The position numbers and the translations under genes are program-made. A DNA stretch of 64,000 nt from Toxoplasma gondii ME49 (Eukaryota > Apicomplexa > Conoidasida > Eucoccidiorida > Sarcocystidae). The stretch covers positions 2,124,144-2,188,143 of the forward strand of contig NC_031480.1 of the NCBI RefSeq assembly GCF_000006565.2. Direction: 5' to 3'. A model generated the notes under the pieces. That model saw nothing but the letters and a program-made list of their open reading frames with translations, was not told the origin of the DNA and did no database searches. This document shows positions 9,444 through 23,026 of the stretch, piece after piece. The first letter of the stretch is position 1. Each line of letters starts with the position of its first letter.

Positions 9444-12400
9444 CCATGGCGAGATGCCACGGAGTCAGTCCCTCTTTCCTCTTTCTCTCTGGGTTTCTCT
9501 CGTCCTCTTTCTCGCTGTTTCTCTTTCTCTCTCGCTCCCTTGTGCTCCCCTTTCTCTAGAAGACGCCCATCGTGAAGCGGCGATTACGAGGACCGGAAGG
9601 AATACGACGGAGACACCAGTTCGACGGAGCGGGAGACTCGAGAAAGCCTGGTGGAGAGAGGAACGGAGGAGAAAAAATCAAGACATGGTCTCAGGAAAAA
9701 GATTTGCATGTGAGAGAGCTCGCCCGCTGTTCTGCGAGGAAAGGACGGAGAAAAACGCGAGATCCTTCTCCTCTCCGTCCCCGGCTCCGGGGAACAAACA
9801 TCCAGACAGACAAAGAAAACTTCACCGAAGCTCGTTTCCCTGGAAGAAGAGGCTAGAGTTTCTGCTTTAAACAGTTTGAAAGAGTTGCAAAAAAAAGGCA
9901 TGCATGCGGCAAAAGACTCATGTCTCTCTCGCATGCGTCGCCTCTCTGGATCGCCGAGAGAAGCCGGTCTGGTGAAGGTCGCTTTAGCTTCGACTCTTTC
10001 TCTCCTGCACAAAAAAATGAAGACGTTTCTACCCTGTGGAGACGTATTAATCTGTACTTTGTCGCGAAGAAGGTCTACTTGAAACGCTGTCTCCACGGAT
10101 CTCCCTCACTTCCTGTCTTCACACACGCCTCCTGCTACTCCTTGGTTCCTTTGTCATGATGGCGCCGCGCGCTCCCCTGCCTTTTCTCCTCATCTCACGG
10201 TCCGGTCGTCTCTCTCCCGTCTGCTGCTTTCGTTTTTCCTCGCCTTCTCGGTTAGGTTTTTGCGTTTCCTCGCTCTCAGGCGCCATTTGCCTTTCCCTCG
10301 CGTTCCCTCTCTCCTCCTGACTCCGACAGCTTTCTTGTCTCTCTTGCCATTTCTTCTCTGCCCGCGTTCTCTGTGACCTCTGCGTTTCTTGAGGTCTGCG
10401 TCGCCATTCTGTGCAGAGCAGAGCTCCAGTGGAGAAACAGCGAGTCGATCGCACCAGTTCGACGACATGAACGCGGCGTCTTGCTAAAAAACCGTAGTTT
10501 TCCGATTTCCTTCTTCGTCCATCTTCTCGGCTTCCCTTTCCTTCCGTTCTCTCCCTGCGCCCTCCTCTGCTGTCTCCTGTCGACCGGGAACCGTCCAGCC
10601 TGGTCTGTCTTCGGTAACAGTTTATATAAGCATATGAATACATGTCTATACTCGTATGTACATACAGATATATATATATATATATGTACAGATCTATGTA
10701 TGTAGAAATAATAGATGCATCTACTTGGTTGAAAGAATGTAACACTATGAATTCACGTGTATGCATGTATGTACGTATGTATGCATGAATATATATATGT
10801 ATGTATGCGCATGCACTCGTACACTGGAAGACACTGTTTTCTGGCCAAGACTTAGAGTGACTTTAGCGTTTACGGAGCACCGCAGCGCAGTAGAAAAAGC
10901 GCAGAGGGAAAGTCGACCACTGGTGCAACAGGGGTGGAGCTCTGGATGTACACCCCAGACGAGGTCTCGCGTTGACTGCTGCCTCCTTCTTTCCACGCAA
11001 CTCTCCAGGCTTTCTGGCACACACAAACGCGCCTCTCACGCATGTTCCGAGCCCCGTTGCTCCCCTGCGGAGGCTCTCTCTCGACTCTTGTGCACTCAGA
11101 AGATCTCTCGAGCGTTCTAGAGAGGCTACGCTTGGCACCAACCAGCTGCGGTGTGGAGACATAAAAAACGTACACCGTTTGCGTAAGAACCGTTCGTCCA
11201 CTTGCTCAACACTTGGCAGTCGAACAAGAATCTGGTCACATCGTACAGCGTAGAAACAGTAGCCTGGAGACGACCACAGGGAATCTCTCAACAACTGTGC
11301 AGCTCTCAGTCGATGTCCGCGATCGTTGCGATAAAAACGGAGAGATCGACGAACTCCGTGGAAACGAACATCAGGACGAAGCCGACTCAAGACGTGGAGT
11401 CTGCTTTCAGATCTCGTTTTGAGGTGCCGCGACGTCCACTCGAGCTCCGCAGTGGCTTCCGGCGTCGCTTGGCTGCCTCTCGGATAGACACAGCTTGTTC
11501 ACATGTCCGTTTTCTGGCACTACGCTCGATTTCGTTCACTCGGGAAGATAGCATGCAACAAGACATCGAATCGACTCACCACTTAGATTCACAAAAGGAC
11601 ATCGCTAACCTATATATATATATATATGTATATAGTATATATACGCGCAGCATGACCTGTAACCAGTCAGGCGTTTCCTTTTCATCGAAAAAAAAGAGCT
11701 CAGGAGGAAGGACCGAGTGGAGGAGAACGCGGAAGCTCAGTGAAGAGGAGGCAAAAGCCGCTGACGCACGAAGAACCATGACGCCAAGGGGGAGGGTAAA
11801 GTTGAGGCGATTCAGCAGCAGGAGGAGAGACGGAAAAAAGCAGCCGTGGCAGACAGCAGGAGAAAAAGGCATGCAAGAGAGAAGAAAGAGAAAGTCTCGA
11901 CGAGGAAACGGTCGGAGACCACGGGTGAATGCGGATGGACTCGCGCGTCTGGTGGTGTTCATGAGGAACGGAATGTTATGTTCCAGGGAAACCGGTCTTT
12001 GTTCACCCTTTCTCTTGCAGCATCACTGCCTGCACGCCCTAATAATCCTACACTACAAATATATATGCACACATATATATAGTATATATATATATATATG
12101 TACATGTGTATATAAGTACATCTATACATATATATATATATATATATGGAGTGATATATGTATAAATGTAAGTACAGGTTTACATATATATTCGTGAGAG
12201 GAGTGGACCTCGTAGACCACTACAGCGACGAGGACCTCTCTGATCCCCTTGGACGCGTTAGGGTGTCTTCGTTTCTCGCGCTGATGGCGCCCACTGCGTT
12301 ATGCCCTTTTCTGAGTCGGCAGACCGTCGCATTGTCCCCTCTGAGGCTCCGACACTGTCGCCGGCAGAAGATGGAGAGATCCACCTCCATCGTGTCTGCG

Positions 12401-12679
12401 GTAGCTTTTCTGAAAAAGGAACGCGTTGGCGAGATCCGTCTCTCTCCCTCTGGTCTTCTTGCCTCTCCTCAGTACCTTCCTCGCCCTCTGAAAAAAAGTA
12501 CTCTAGATCCCTCCAAGTCGTCAACGGCTTCGAGTGTTTATTCTGCTCCTCAGCATTCGCTGTCGGAACCTGTGCATCCTCTGGACCGTCCCTTGTTCGC
12601 AAAGCAGCGATCTCGAAACGCCAGTGCTCAGTCTCTACAGACGCCAGTTCAGTCAGTCGCTCCTGGGGCGTGGACCCTC
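9444..12679. other. Intergenic region, no gene supported
   Basis: This should hold the promoter and 5' leader of the S1-domain gene near 9.5 kb and the 3' flank of the phosphoesterase gene near 12.3-12.6 kb. TA tracts lie at about 10670-10685 and 12070-12150. A minus-strand frame at 12258-12743 is open and partly protein-like (TTWRDLEYFFSEGEEGTEER) but overlaps the last exon of the phosphoesterase gene out of frame, and I found no splice that would join it. Long plus-strand frames here run through TA repeats and are not credible. Confidence 0.5.
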
Positions 12680-15520
12680 TCAGGTTTCCCCGGCTCTCTC
12701 GCGCTTGTCCCGATGCCTGTTCTTTGTCAGCGTTCGTAGACAAGCGAGATAGTCACTCGCCTCCAGGAAGCGCGTTTCGCAGTACACACTTGCGGGAGGA
12801 GCCTGGGGTGAGAACGCCTGCAGGAGCATCTGCAGCGCGAAGAAATGGCGTCGGTCGCGGCCTCGTTCTGCGAGTTCCGCGAGAACCGGCGCGGCGAGAC
12901 AAGGCGCTCTGTGAACACTCGTGAAAACGTAGTGAAGCGTGAAGGCAGGCTGGGCGACATGCAGTCGTCGCCGTCGCCGTTCTTCGTTCGCGCTCGCGCT
13001 CGGACTCGCCGCGCGTTCCGTGGAGCTCGCAGAGTCTCTTGCAACGGCAAGACTTTCTGTCGACGAATCTCTGCACCCCACACTGGTGCCATCGACAGGC
13101 GAGACGGGCGGCAGAGGCGGGAGCTCGAAAGACTCTGACGATCGTCCTGTGGAGGGAGAAGAAACGGCGTCTGTGTCTCTTCCCTGTTTGCAGACGCCGG
13201 CGTCCTGCGTGCCGACGTGGTGTGCGTTGAACGCCATTTGCCGGTCGATGCTTTCGCCTTCTGCTCCTGCGTCTCCGCTGCGTTCTTTGTCGTGTGTCTC
13301 TTTCTTTCTCCCTGCTGCTTCTGCGATCTCCACTGGGGCTCGGCTGGTCGACGCGGTGCTGCGCTTCCAAACTGCGGTCTGGCGGCTGCTCTGCGCTTCC
13401 TGCTCGAATTCGACTTTGCCTGCGTTTCTGTTTCTCTCTGCACCGGCTTCCACGGTGGTTCGGTCTAGTGAAGGCAGCGATGGGTCCGAAACAGGCGCGA
13501 CGTCTGTCGTTACCGACTGCCGAGATTCTTCCTGCACAAATGGCGAAAACGCAGGCTCTACGGCGATCCGCAGGGAAGGCTCTGAGTCCTTCTGTTCCTC
13601 GGTCTGGGGTCCTTTTTCCTTCCGCGCCGTCGCCAACCAATCGTGAATGGGTGTCTCATGTCTAGTAAGCTCTTCTTCCTCTATCGTGTCATTTTCGCGT
13701 TCGCCTCTCTCCGACGCGCTCCATGCTATCCCGTCAACTTCCGCCGCTTCTCTTACTCCTTCTTGCTCCGCAGTTGCTTTCCTCTCAGATCTATTCTTTC
13801 TTGCTTCTTTCACTTCTGCTTCGTTCGTTTCTGCTGCTTCTCTCTCTGCTGTTTCTCCCTGTGCTGCTTCTCTTGCTCTTTCATTGTCCACAGTATCTTC
13901 CCTCGCACATTCGTGGTTTTCTCCTCCTTTCACTGCTGCTTCGTCTCCCTCTCCTCCGTCTTCTTCTGTTCCCTCACCCTCTGTTGTTCCACTCTTTGTG
14001 TCTGTTGGTGGGCATGGGGACGAGAGACGCCTCCTGTCTTCTGAAGCTCCGCCAGCAACCGGCGCCTCGGTTTTGCCTGCCGCTGCGGAGGGAGACGGGG
14101 AAGCGCTTTTTTCAAGGGGGTTCACGGCCTCGTTTGGGTTGTCGTCCTTTCTCTCTTTTCTCCTTCTCTCTCTCTCCTGTCCCTCGCGTTCTCGCTCTGT
14201 CGTCTTCGCCGCGTCGGCCGCCGCTGCTTGCCTGCCGCACTGGTTTCTCTCGCTCGCGCGCGCTGCTTTACTGGACAAACTGTCTGCCTGCAGCTTGCGT
14301 CCGGCTTCGCGGAAGCCGAGTGCAGTCTCCACGTCGGTCTCGAGAGACTCGAGCGGACTCTCCGCGGCGAAGTGGAGCGACAGCGAGTAGCTGAAAAGAT
14401 CTTGGAGAACATAGCGCGGCCGTGGTAGCAGCAGCTCCTTGACTGGCCAGTCTTCTCTGGAGAAAACTGGACTTCTGCTCTCGGGCAGGCGCTGCGTGTA
14501 TGTGTACGGCGAGAAGAGCAGCAGACTCCAGGTGGGGTCTCGACCCCTGCGAGGTGAGAGAGAAGAAGAAATCAACAGCGGCGGCTGCCAGCCAGTTTCC
14601 TCGCTTCTCTTGGTCGACGCTTCTTCACGCGCCTCTCCAAAGGCACCGAAGGAAGACGCAGAAGAAGGAGGAGACGAAAAGGGAGGGGAAGAAGGAGAGG
14701 GAGAGAGATGCGAAGGAGGTCGAGGAACAGGCGTCTCAGGAGGGAGACAAGCTGAAGGGAGAAAAGGAGAGAACGAAGAGGGAGAAGGCGGCGGAGAAGA
14801 AGGAGAGAGAACTCGAAATGCGTCTCGGTGAAGGTGACCGAACAAATGGGCGAGAATCACATCTGAGAACTGCCGTGTTATCTCCAGGTAGCTGAACAAA
14901 ACAGGGTTTCCGAACTCAGCTGGTCACTGGTACACACTGCCCTCGTCGCCTTCAGAAAGCGACCTCGAAGGAACAGACGCCAGGAGACATCTACGGCATG
15001 AAGCACCCTGAGACACAGCCTGCGATCGATGAAGTGACCTTGGAGGAGTCTCCGCCTCCGACGGCGAGGCGGAGACCCAGCGCCGACGCCTCGGTGTCTA
15101 GACGGACGGGCAAGGCGACTCAGCCGCCTCGACGCAGGAGGACTCGGTTACTTTGCTGCTCTAAAGCTGAATTTGAAGGACTGGCGCGCTACACGATGCT
15201 GTGGTGACCACTGCGTCACGTTGAGTCTGTTCAACGTCTCGCTTCAAAAGGCTGTGCGTATCCACCAAAGCTCCCCGACGCGGTGCAGGGAAGAGGAGCA
15301 ATGAACTCCAAAGCGGACATCTCAGACTTGTCTCGGGAGCAACAGAACAGATGAATGTCGGAAGTCACTCGGTCTCCAGAACGAATCATCTTTGCACCGG
15401 TTTCGTCTGCTGCTGGAGCCGATTTCATAGACTCGAAGAGAGTATTGAACCGCCTCAGAAAGCAAAACTGCATTTCTCCTTTCAGCGCCCCCTTCTATAA
15501 ATAATCATGAAAAAAAAATA

Positions 15521-15552
<32 letters not shown>

Positions 15553-18500
15553 CATTTGAGTGCATGCACGTTTCACTGCCTCACCGTCGTGTGAATTTCG
15601 CCTTCCACAGCGGCTTGCTTCTCCCCTCGAACCAGTCTTCGGCATCCTCAGCCACCCCGGGAGGGATGTGTCCGGCCAAAATCACCTGCAGCAAGGAACA
15701 GGAAATCCGAGCCATGAAAAGACCTACCCGCTCACATGCACACTCGACAAATACAAATATACATATATATATATATATATGTATGTATGTATATACGTGG
15801 ATGCATGTGAATGCATACGCATATTTATGTGCAGACAGAGACTCCTTTCCGGAGGCACTCGGGGCGTCTCCAGGAGTCGGGAGAAACGTGCTCAGGTAAC
15901 CCAGTGAGGCCAGATTGACTCAGAGGAAAAAGGCAGAAACAGAAACGACTTTACATATATATTTAAAAATATCGATGAACAGAGAAACGCACGAGATACA
16001 TCTATAGATCTATGTGAACATATTGAGAGATACATGAATATATACATGACTATATGAAATACACGTAGAAATATATATATATATATACATATATGCTATG
16101 CTGTACAAATACACGTATTCAAACTTGGAGAGGTGTGTGTACATTTATACGCTATTCAGAGATATCGACTGCACATGAAGGAGAAGTATGCTAGAGAGAG
16201 AGGAAAATGTGCTCTGGAATTGCTTCGAGTTTCATAACTCGTGAAGGAAAAGAAAGGATTGAGACGGAGGAAAAACAAAGCTCCACCTGATGGCGTCGAG
16301 CGCGAGCGGAGCGAAGCCGTGCCTCCAGCCAGGCGAGCTGACCGTCTACAGGAAAAGGTCGGAAAACCGAAACGTTCAAGTTTCTATCAGTTTCGCGAGA
16401 AGTGAATCGAGAACAGAACACGATACTTTTCGAGAGCACCAGTGGAAACATTTTCATCGGTAGCAGATTTGAGAGCAGACCCAGAAGCGCCGCGGCTCTC
16501 AGTGGGTCCTAGGACGGCATTAGAGACAACAGCTTCAGCCTTTGTTCTCCAAGGAAAACGCTTAGAAGCAATCCTGCACCGGATACGGTCAGCATAAAAC
16601 ACAGCTTCTAAACGCCCGCAAAGCACGCGAAGTTCAGGTTTCCGTGAAGTCTATTTAAAACAACAGGGTCGGTGGAAGCGGAGTGGCAAGAAACCTACGA
16701 GGATCATCTTGTTCTTCGTCACTTTCTCTGGCGCCCTCTGTCGTTTCAGGAGTCGAGGAGGAAGAGACAGGGGAGCCTCTCGGGTCGTCATTAGCAGGCA
16801 CAGAGTAGAGAAAAGAATTGAGCACCAGAACTCGAATGTTCGCTCTCGATCTCAAACGCGTTTCATAGTAGAGACCTCGAAGAAAAGTCTGAAATCCACC
16901 GCCACAGAAAATGGAAAGAACAAGAAGTCAAACCGGCAATCAAACAAGAGGACGAAACACCCACGGACAGAGATCAGAAACGTGTATGAGGCCACAAAAC
17001 ACTCGCCTGGAGAGGCACTCGCTTTCCGATTTTGTCTGAAAAGCTGCTCTGCTTCGTTTCCCCTTGTCCCAGAACACTGGCATTTGTTGGGATGAAACAT
17101 ACCAACCACACACGCAAGGGCGGAGGTAGGTCTGTCGAGTTTTTAACTAAACATGCAAAGAACACTAGGGAGAAGTGAACACGCTGTCTCTTCCTCCATT
17201 CAGTATTTCCGTTTCCCACTGGCTCTTAGCCACTCCCCTTTCGGAACGCGTACACTTCGCCTATTCGGCCAACATGTAGCCAACCTACTCGACCTTCCTC
17301 GATGTACGAGAGCAGTACTGCAGTACTCTTCGGGCTCGTAGAATGCATGCGCGTTGCGAAACTGCGGTTGTAGTGCGTATTTGTGTACAGTTTTGTGTAC
17401 CACATTGTTCTTCCTAGATTTTTCCCTTCAATTCACACGGAACCGTTTCTTGAAGCCTAACAGCTAGCTCCTTTCACCTGTTAGCTCACCTCTCTATTTC
17501 GTTTGTCTAGAGGGAGCACGCCTTGCCACAGCTCATACAACCTCTTTCTCCATTTTCTGACAGACAAGTGCGACAACAAAAGGAAGAGAAAGTCCCCAGG
17601 CGACTCGTAAGGGAGGAACAAACTGATCCGAATACGACAAGGACGTAGAAGGCAAGGACGGCACACGTGGTCACTGGGGGACGGACTCCCGTCCTTTCAA
17701 AGGCGCGTTCACATGGCTTTCCAATTTCTTGGGTTCTGTCGATGGATTTCTTTCTTGAGTGAGGCACTCAAACGAAACGCAAAAACTGAGAACGGACGAC
17801 GCACTGGGAAGCTGCCCGAGACCGAGACGAAAGAGGCATATCCTGGTCCCCCGCGACAAAAATCAATTGGACATTTTCTCTCATTTTCGCCGCATCCTCG
17901 GAACGTTCTTCGTCCGTGTGGTTCTCTTGGGAGAGCGAAGTAGAGGAAGATACGAAGAACGGTGAATGCCTCCGAGGATATGAGAAACGAGAGGGGGAAA
18001 AGCGCCGAACTAATTGTTCCGTTGCCTTCTGCAACGCTGCCCACCTGAGCAACACCGGAAAGAAAAGCAGAGAGAACAATCACGAAGATCTCGAAAGCGC
18101 CCTGAACACATGTCATCTGTACGTTTCTGTTAGATCTGCATAGAAACGGATGGGGAAGTGCACGTTGGTAATCGGGTTCGCGCTAGAATAAGTGCGTATA
18201 AAAAAACATGTGTGCCTCTTCACGCCGACATGCCTAAGCAGAAGCTCGTGGATGTGTTTACGTACATGCAGATATCAGCACAGAACAGGGACCTTGTTCC
18301 AGTAAAAGAAATCACGGAGGGGCGAGTAACAGACGAGTAGCTGGCGTCGGCAAGCGTCATCCTCCAGTTCAGAACACAGCAGTTTGTTGACCCAGAACAG
18401 CATTCTATGGTCTTTTAGGTCTTCGGCTTTTCGGCGCCGGCACTGTGTTTTCCAGAAGTTATTTTTCACTTACTGTTCCTCCTCGTCCTCAAGACACGCC

Positions 18501-21500
18501 TTCCCTGCAAAATCCCCTGTGACGAGTATCGCCTCAATGGGTGTCCGCGCGAGACAGAGCCTTCTGTCAACGACATCTTGTTCCTCGGTCCACGCCTCTC
18601 TTTCCTTTTCCCTTTCTTTTCCTCCATCATCTCTTCCGTCAGCCTTCTCTTTGCCTTCGTCCTCTTCTGTGACTCGGTCGAAATATGTTTTTTGTTCCTG
18701 CCGGCTTGGCTCCCGCAGCTCTCGGCGCGCGCCTGCATGTGCCGCGCGCCGAGGAGCAGCCCCCCAGGTCGCTGGTCGATCTGTGGGCTGCGTCCGCTTT
18801 GTCCCTTGAACATCTGCCGTGTTGAAACTTTTCGGGGCGTAATAGCGTGGAACATACTCATCCCCGAATGCAGAGCTATCGGAATAGAATGAGGGCACAG
18901 AAGATTCAGCACCTGCTTTGTTGCCGTCCTCTGCATGAGGCGACCCGTGAGGCTGTTCGCTTTTAACTGGGGGGAGGAACCTAGCTTGATCTCCTGACCC
19001 GTAGGAACTGTTAAAAGCGCGTTGTGCTCCTGAACTATGCAGTGGGTCTTGAGATTGCTGGGCATACGCCTCTGGAGCATTGGGGACTTGGTACGGCCAG
19101 GCTGGCTGCTGGCCAATATCGAAATAGCCAGCTGCTGGATCTCTCGCTGCATATGCCCCAAATTGCCGCTCTGGAGATACACCGCTTGAAAAGGCATAAT
19201 GGGGTAACCTGCTCACAGGGGGATTAGGAAAACTCGAAGGGTAGCCGCCAGTCGAGTAGTCCATTTGTGACTGCTGCCCCGGCATCCTAGCTGGCTGTCT
19301 AGGAGGAACTTGGAACGCACCAGCCGGAGTAGCAGAGGGCCAAAACGTGTCCCTCTGTGAAGTTTGCGGATCTCCAGCAAGCAAGCTTTCATTAAGTCCG
19401 TAGCGCCCAGTCGGGTCTTCCACCTGGCTATAAGAGGCCTCCTTGTGCGATCCAAAAGACGACGCCGACAGCGGCGAGTCCTCAGGGGACGGAAAACCGG
19501 GGTACATGTGGAAGTACCCTTCGCCTTGTTGCCCCCCTTGTGGCCCTCCTGGCGGGTTGCTAGGAGTTCCAGAGAGCCAAAGAGGGTTTGGTCTCGAATG
19601 CGGAAGGGATGAAAACCCTCCGTGATTCATGTGTGCACCAAAGTACGTGTGAGGCAGCTGCGGAACGCCCGCCACAGGCTGTATGTACACCTCCGGTTGA
19701 ACTCCGGGGGTTCCTTGCTGTGCGTACGCGTCCATAAACGGCATTTCTCCTTTGGTTGAAGACACAGTTTGTCCGTACTCGTGAAACGGGTCCACGTCTG
19801 CTCGAGTACCTCCGTCGACGTTTGGACTAAGAAACGGTGGCACAGCTCCACTAACTTGTCCGTACGCGTTGTCAGAGAGTTCCACGAATGGTCCAGGCTG
19901 TGTGAAAGCTGCTGTCTGTCGGTGCCTGGGCCATTCAGCCCGACCAGCGTAATAGGACTGTAACAGCGGTGGATCCCCTTCCGTATGCTGTTCATACTTT
20001 GCAGCCTGGCCACCTTCATGGGGCGCAGGCTGTCCGCTAACTTGCAACTGGATACTTCTGGGGACTGCGGGCTGCGTATACATGAAAGACTGACTAGGTT
20101 CCAGAGGAACCTGTGGTTCTCTAGATACAGCAGCGGGACTAGGCGCTGCTGATTCGGATGGGCCATAGTGCCAATATCCCTGGTAGGGGTTGATGACTGT
20201 GGGGGGCTGTCCGTGAGTCTGAAACTGACTACCCCACTGTGGTGGTTGGCCATAACTAGTCCACGGCTGCTGGCCGTACGTGGCAGCAAATGCCGAATAC
20301 GCGCCTTGCCGATCATGCACCTGGGGGGATGGTCCCACAATTGAGGGAGCCGTTGGAGAGCCGGCGAATTCCCACCACCGCGGCGACAAAAATGAAGACG
20401 AGGCACCTGGAACTGTTTCTGGAACGGGCAGATGCTCGCCAGTCTCAGACCTCTCGCCTGGCGTCTCGCTTCCGAAGTCATTACATCTTCCAAAGGAACA
20501 GAACGTATAATTTTGAGCAGAATTATCCGTTTGTCTGTCCAGTGGTGGGGGTGAATGTCTCTCTTGTACGCCAACTTCGGCAGCCTCGGTGCCCGCTTCC
20601 TTCGTTTCTTCTTCGAACCCGTCCAGCAACGATTTGTCGCGTTCTCGACTAGAGTGTTTCCCCTCACCTTGTCGGTCCTTCTGATGTTCTTGACTATGCG
20701 CTTCTATCGTGTGATGGACTGTCTTTTTCAAAGAGACCAGGGATTCGATTTGATTCAAAGCAGTCTCCAAAAGCAGGAGTGGCGCGCTACAGCCCTTCCG
20801 GCCGAAGGGGAACTCAAGTCCTTCCATTTTCCAAATATCATCATCTTCTGTGTCACCCCAAACCGAGCTGTTTCTGCGGCTGGTGGTACTCCCCCTCTTT
20901 CCGTACTTCTGTTCACTTGTGTCTTCTTCATTTGCGTTGGCATGGGTCCATCTCGCCTTGTGCCTCTCGTCCGCCGGCTCCGGGTCGGCGGGTGGCGCAG
21001 TGCCTCCTCTCGGGAGAAGCAAGTCCTGGAATGTCACTTGCTCTTTGTCCTTTCCCTCTTCACGGTAATCCCATCTCCCCTCCCACTCGTCCCACTTCAT
21101 TTTACCTTCTGACGAGTTGCCAGGGATTCCCGTCGTTTTCGTCCGTTGGGCTCCCGCCTTCCTGCAAGCAGGCTCGCCTGCCACGCCTCGGCCCCAGTAA
21201 CCTGGTTCATAGTACGGGTCGATATCTAGGTCGGATAGCCAAGCGATCCTGAAAGACTCTTCGATACAAAGTGAGCGCAACGGCGACGTTGCTCTCTGTC
21301 TGCTCCAGCCCAACAGCTCCCCGAACGAATCCTCCAAAACGCTACGCTGTTTGTCGCTTTCTTCAGTTCGCCCGACTCCCTTGTCAGACCGTAAAGCAAG
21401 GAATCGTTCAACAGACGACGGCGAAGGAGGCAAGGAAGGTCGGAAACTTTCATATTCGCCGCCAAACGACGTCGTGTTGTCCATACTGTGTTTCTCGGCT

Positions 21501-23026
21501 TTCTGACGGGGATGGATACTTGGCATTGTTCGTGAGTGTGTCGCGGGATCACGTTTCTCTGTAGGGACCAGAAGCTCTAAAAAGTGTGTAGTAGTCGACG
21601 AATGGTTCCGGGCGTTACTACTAGCATCTTCCTCTTTTTCCCTTTCTACGGCAGCTATAATTCTCTCCTGTTTTTCCTTCCCCCCATGGTGGACTCTGTT
21701 TGTCCCGCTTTCTTCTTTTTTGCCGCATGGTTTGTCTCGATTTCGGCTCTGTCCGCGCTGAGGCGAGATCTCTATTTCATCTTTCCTGTCGCAGCCGTCT
21801 TCTCTGCTTCGACAGCGACTTTTATTCACTTCACTGTTTCGGCCGCCTGTGTCTTCCAAGCTGTCCTCCCCCTTTTCCTTTCTTAAACTGTCTGGTGCCA
21901 CCTCTCGAGAAGACGAAGCCTCGACAACCGGTAAGGCAACGAAGGATGAGTGAAGTTTTCTTTCATTCTCATCGGGCAACGGAAGCATAGTTCTTTTGGT
22001 GTGCCCGTCTGCGTCTTCAAGATCTGACAAAGTAGGGAAAGACGTGGCGGCGGTCATCATTGGCAAAGGGAAGTGCGTCGGCTTCAAAGAAAACAAGCCA
22101 GCAGCACATCCGACGAAGTACACGCAGGCGAGGAGAAAAACCTGAAGAGACCCTCCGGGAAACCTCAAGTGCCGAACAAGCGGAAAGTGTTTCCTTTGCC
22201 GTCTACGTCTTTCGGCACGGAAGGGAGAGCCACAAGTTAAGAAAACGCCTGCGGTCGAATTTACAGTGGAAACGCGTGGAGGGAAGGAACGGAAAACATG
22301 GGAAGAGCTAGATGGGAAATAAGCAATGCTTAGCCCTAGAGATGGCGGAAGAAAAACTCGATTCGATTTTGTTTGCAAAACAAGATTCCTTTGGGTGAAG
22401 GCGGATGTCGCCCCCAGCCCATCGGTCGGTCTCGTTCCGTCGTGCAGAACTGCAAGGGACCCGCCTTCGTGTACGGCTTTCTGACCACTTCTCTTCCAGC
22501 GTGCACCTTTTGCCAAGACTACTACCGACTGTGATATACTTTTTCGGCTCGAAAGCAAACAAGGAAGCAAGCGTGTTGCCTCGTTACACGAGACCCAGCG
22601 CTTGACGATCGCAGATGGTCCAAGCCAGGAGGGTGCTTGCCGTACTCGCGAAATGCCCTTCGGAAGCAAATGCTTATCCTTGGCAGGTACAACCACTAGG
22701 AGTTTCTCGAAATTTGATGAGACACGCGATTCAAGAGGACTCCTGTCCTGAGCTCTGAAGAGTAGTAGGAGCAGCGCTTCTGGTGGTGTGTGTAAGCCAC
22801 ACTGTGAGGCCAGAAAGAGGAGGAAGTTAGCGGTAACGATAGACAGAAACGCAGGGGTTTTGTCGATGTTGCTGGGGTGGTTCGCGTGAACGAAGCAGGT
22901 CAAGTTGAGACCCAGAAACGACGAGAAAAACAGCAGAACGACCCGTGTACAGTAGTTGAATGGCGACGGCGAAATGGACGATACCTCGCGGCTGTACCGA
23001 TTCGAACACGGGGTAATGTCAGACAT
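12680..23026 (-). CDS. Giant acid-sphingomyelinase-like phosphoesterase, ten exons
   Basis: Calcineurin-type phosphoesterase of the acid sphingomyelinase family, about 2,591 residues. Exons: 23026-18474, 18135-18045, 17923-17805, 17556-17490, 16888-16699, 16607-16440, 16345-16287, 15685-15585, 15453-15266, 14919-12680; all nine junction phases agree. Family motifs in order: FRIAWLSDLDIDPYYEPG (DxH site, here D599-L-D601); ILVTGDF (GD, about residue 1505); FVAGDQDMPL (GNH[D/E] site, D1574-Q); RVLVLNSFLYS; DGQLAWLEARL; ILAGHIPPG (His1755); LFGHLHRDAF (His1874, His1876); LLLFSPYTY. About 900 residues of low complexity, including a Tyr/Gln/Pro/Gly-rich block, separate the first two motifs. A second block of about 450 residues follows GHLH. 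A hydrophobic segment (QVFLLACVYFVGCAAGLFSL) near residue 295 and two others closer to the N-terminus suggest secretion or membrane anchoring. The start is uncertain: the frame is open upstream to 23494. Family members hydrolyse phosphodiesters such as sphingomyelin or are related phosphatases; the altered ligands make catalysis doubtful. Confidence 0.8.
15527..15552. repeat. (TA)n in intron 8 of the phosphoesterase gene
   Basis: Pure TA tract between exons 8 and 9 of the minus-strand gene. Further TA tracts occur in the neighbouring intron at about 15762-15782 and 16071-16090. Confidence 0.85.

Noticed and set aside
11202..12197. 331-residue plus-strand frame
   Set aside because: It runs through two TA microsatellites (alternating Ile-Tyr), has no splice-site support and no domain.
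13647..14390. 247-residue plus-strand frame, Ser/Ala-rich
   Set aside because: Antisense to the low-complexity insertion of the phosphoesterase last exon, which continues the GHLH-containing frame.
18500..18560. RRLCL near the end of phosphoesterase exon 1 as a TEXEL-type export cleavage site
   Set aside because: It sits inside the catalytic core just before the GD motif and lacks the usual acidic fifth position.
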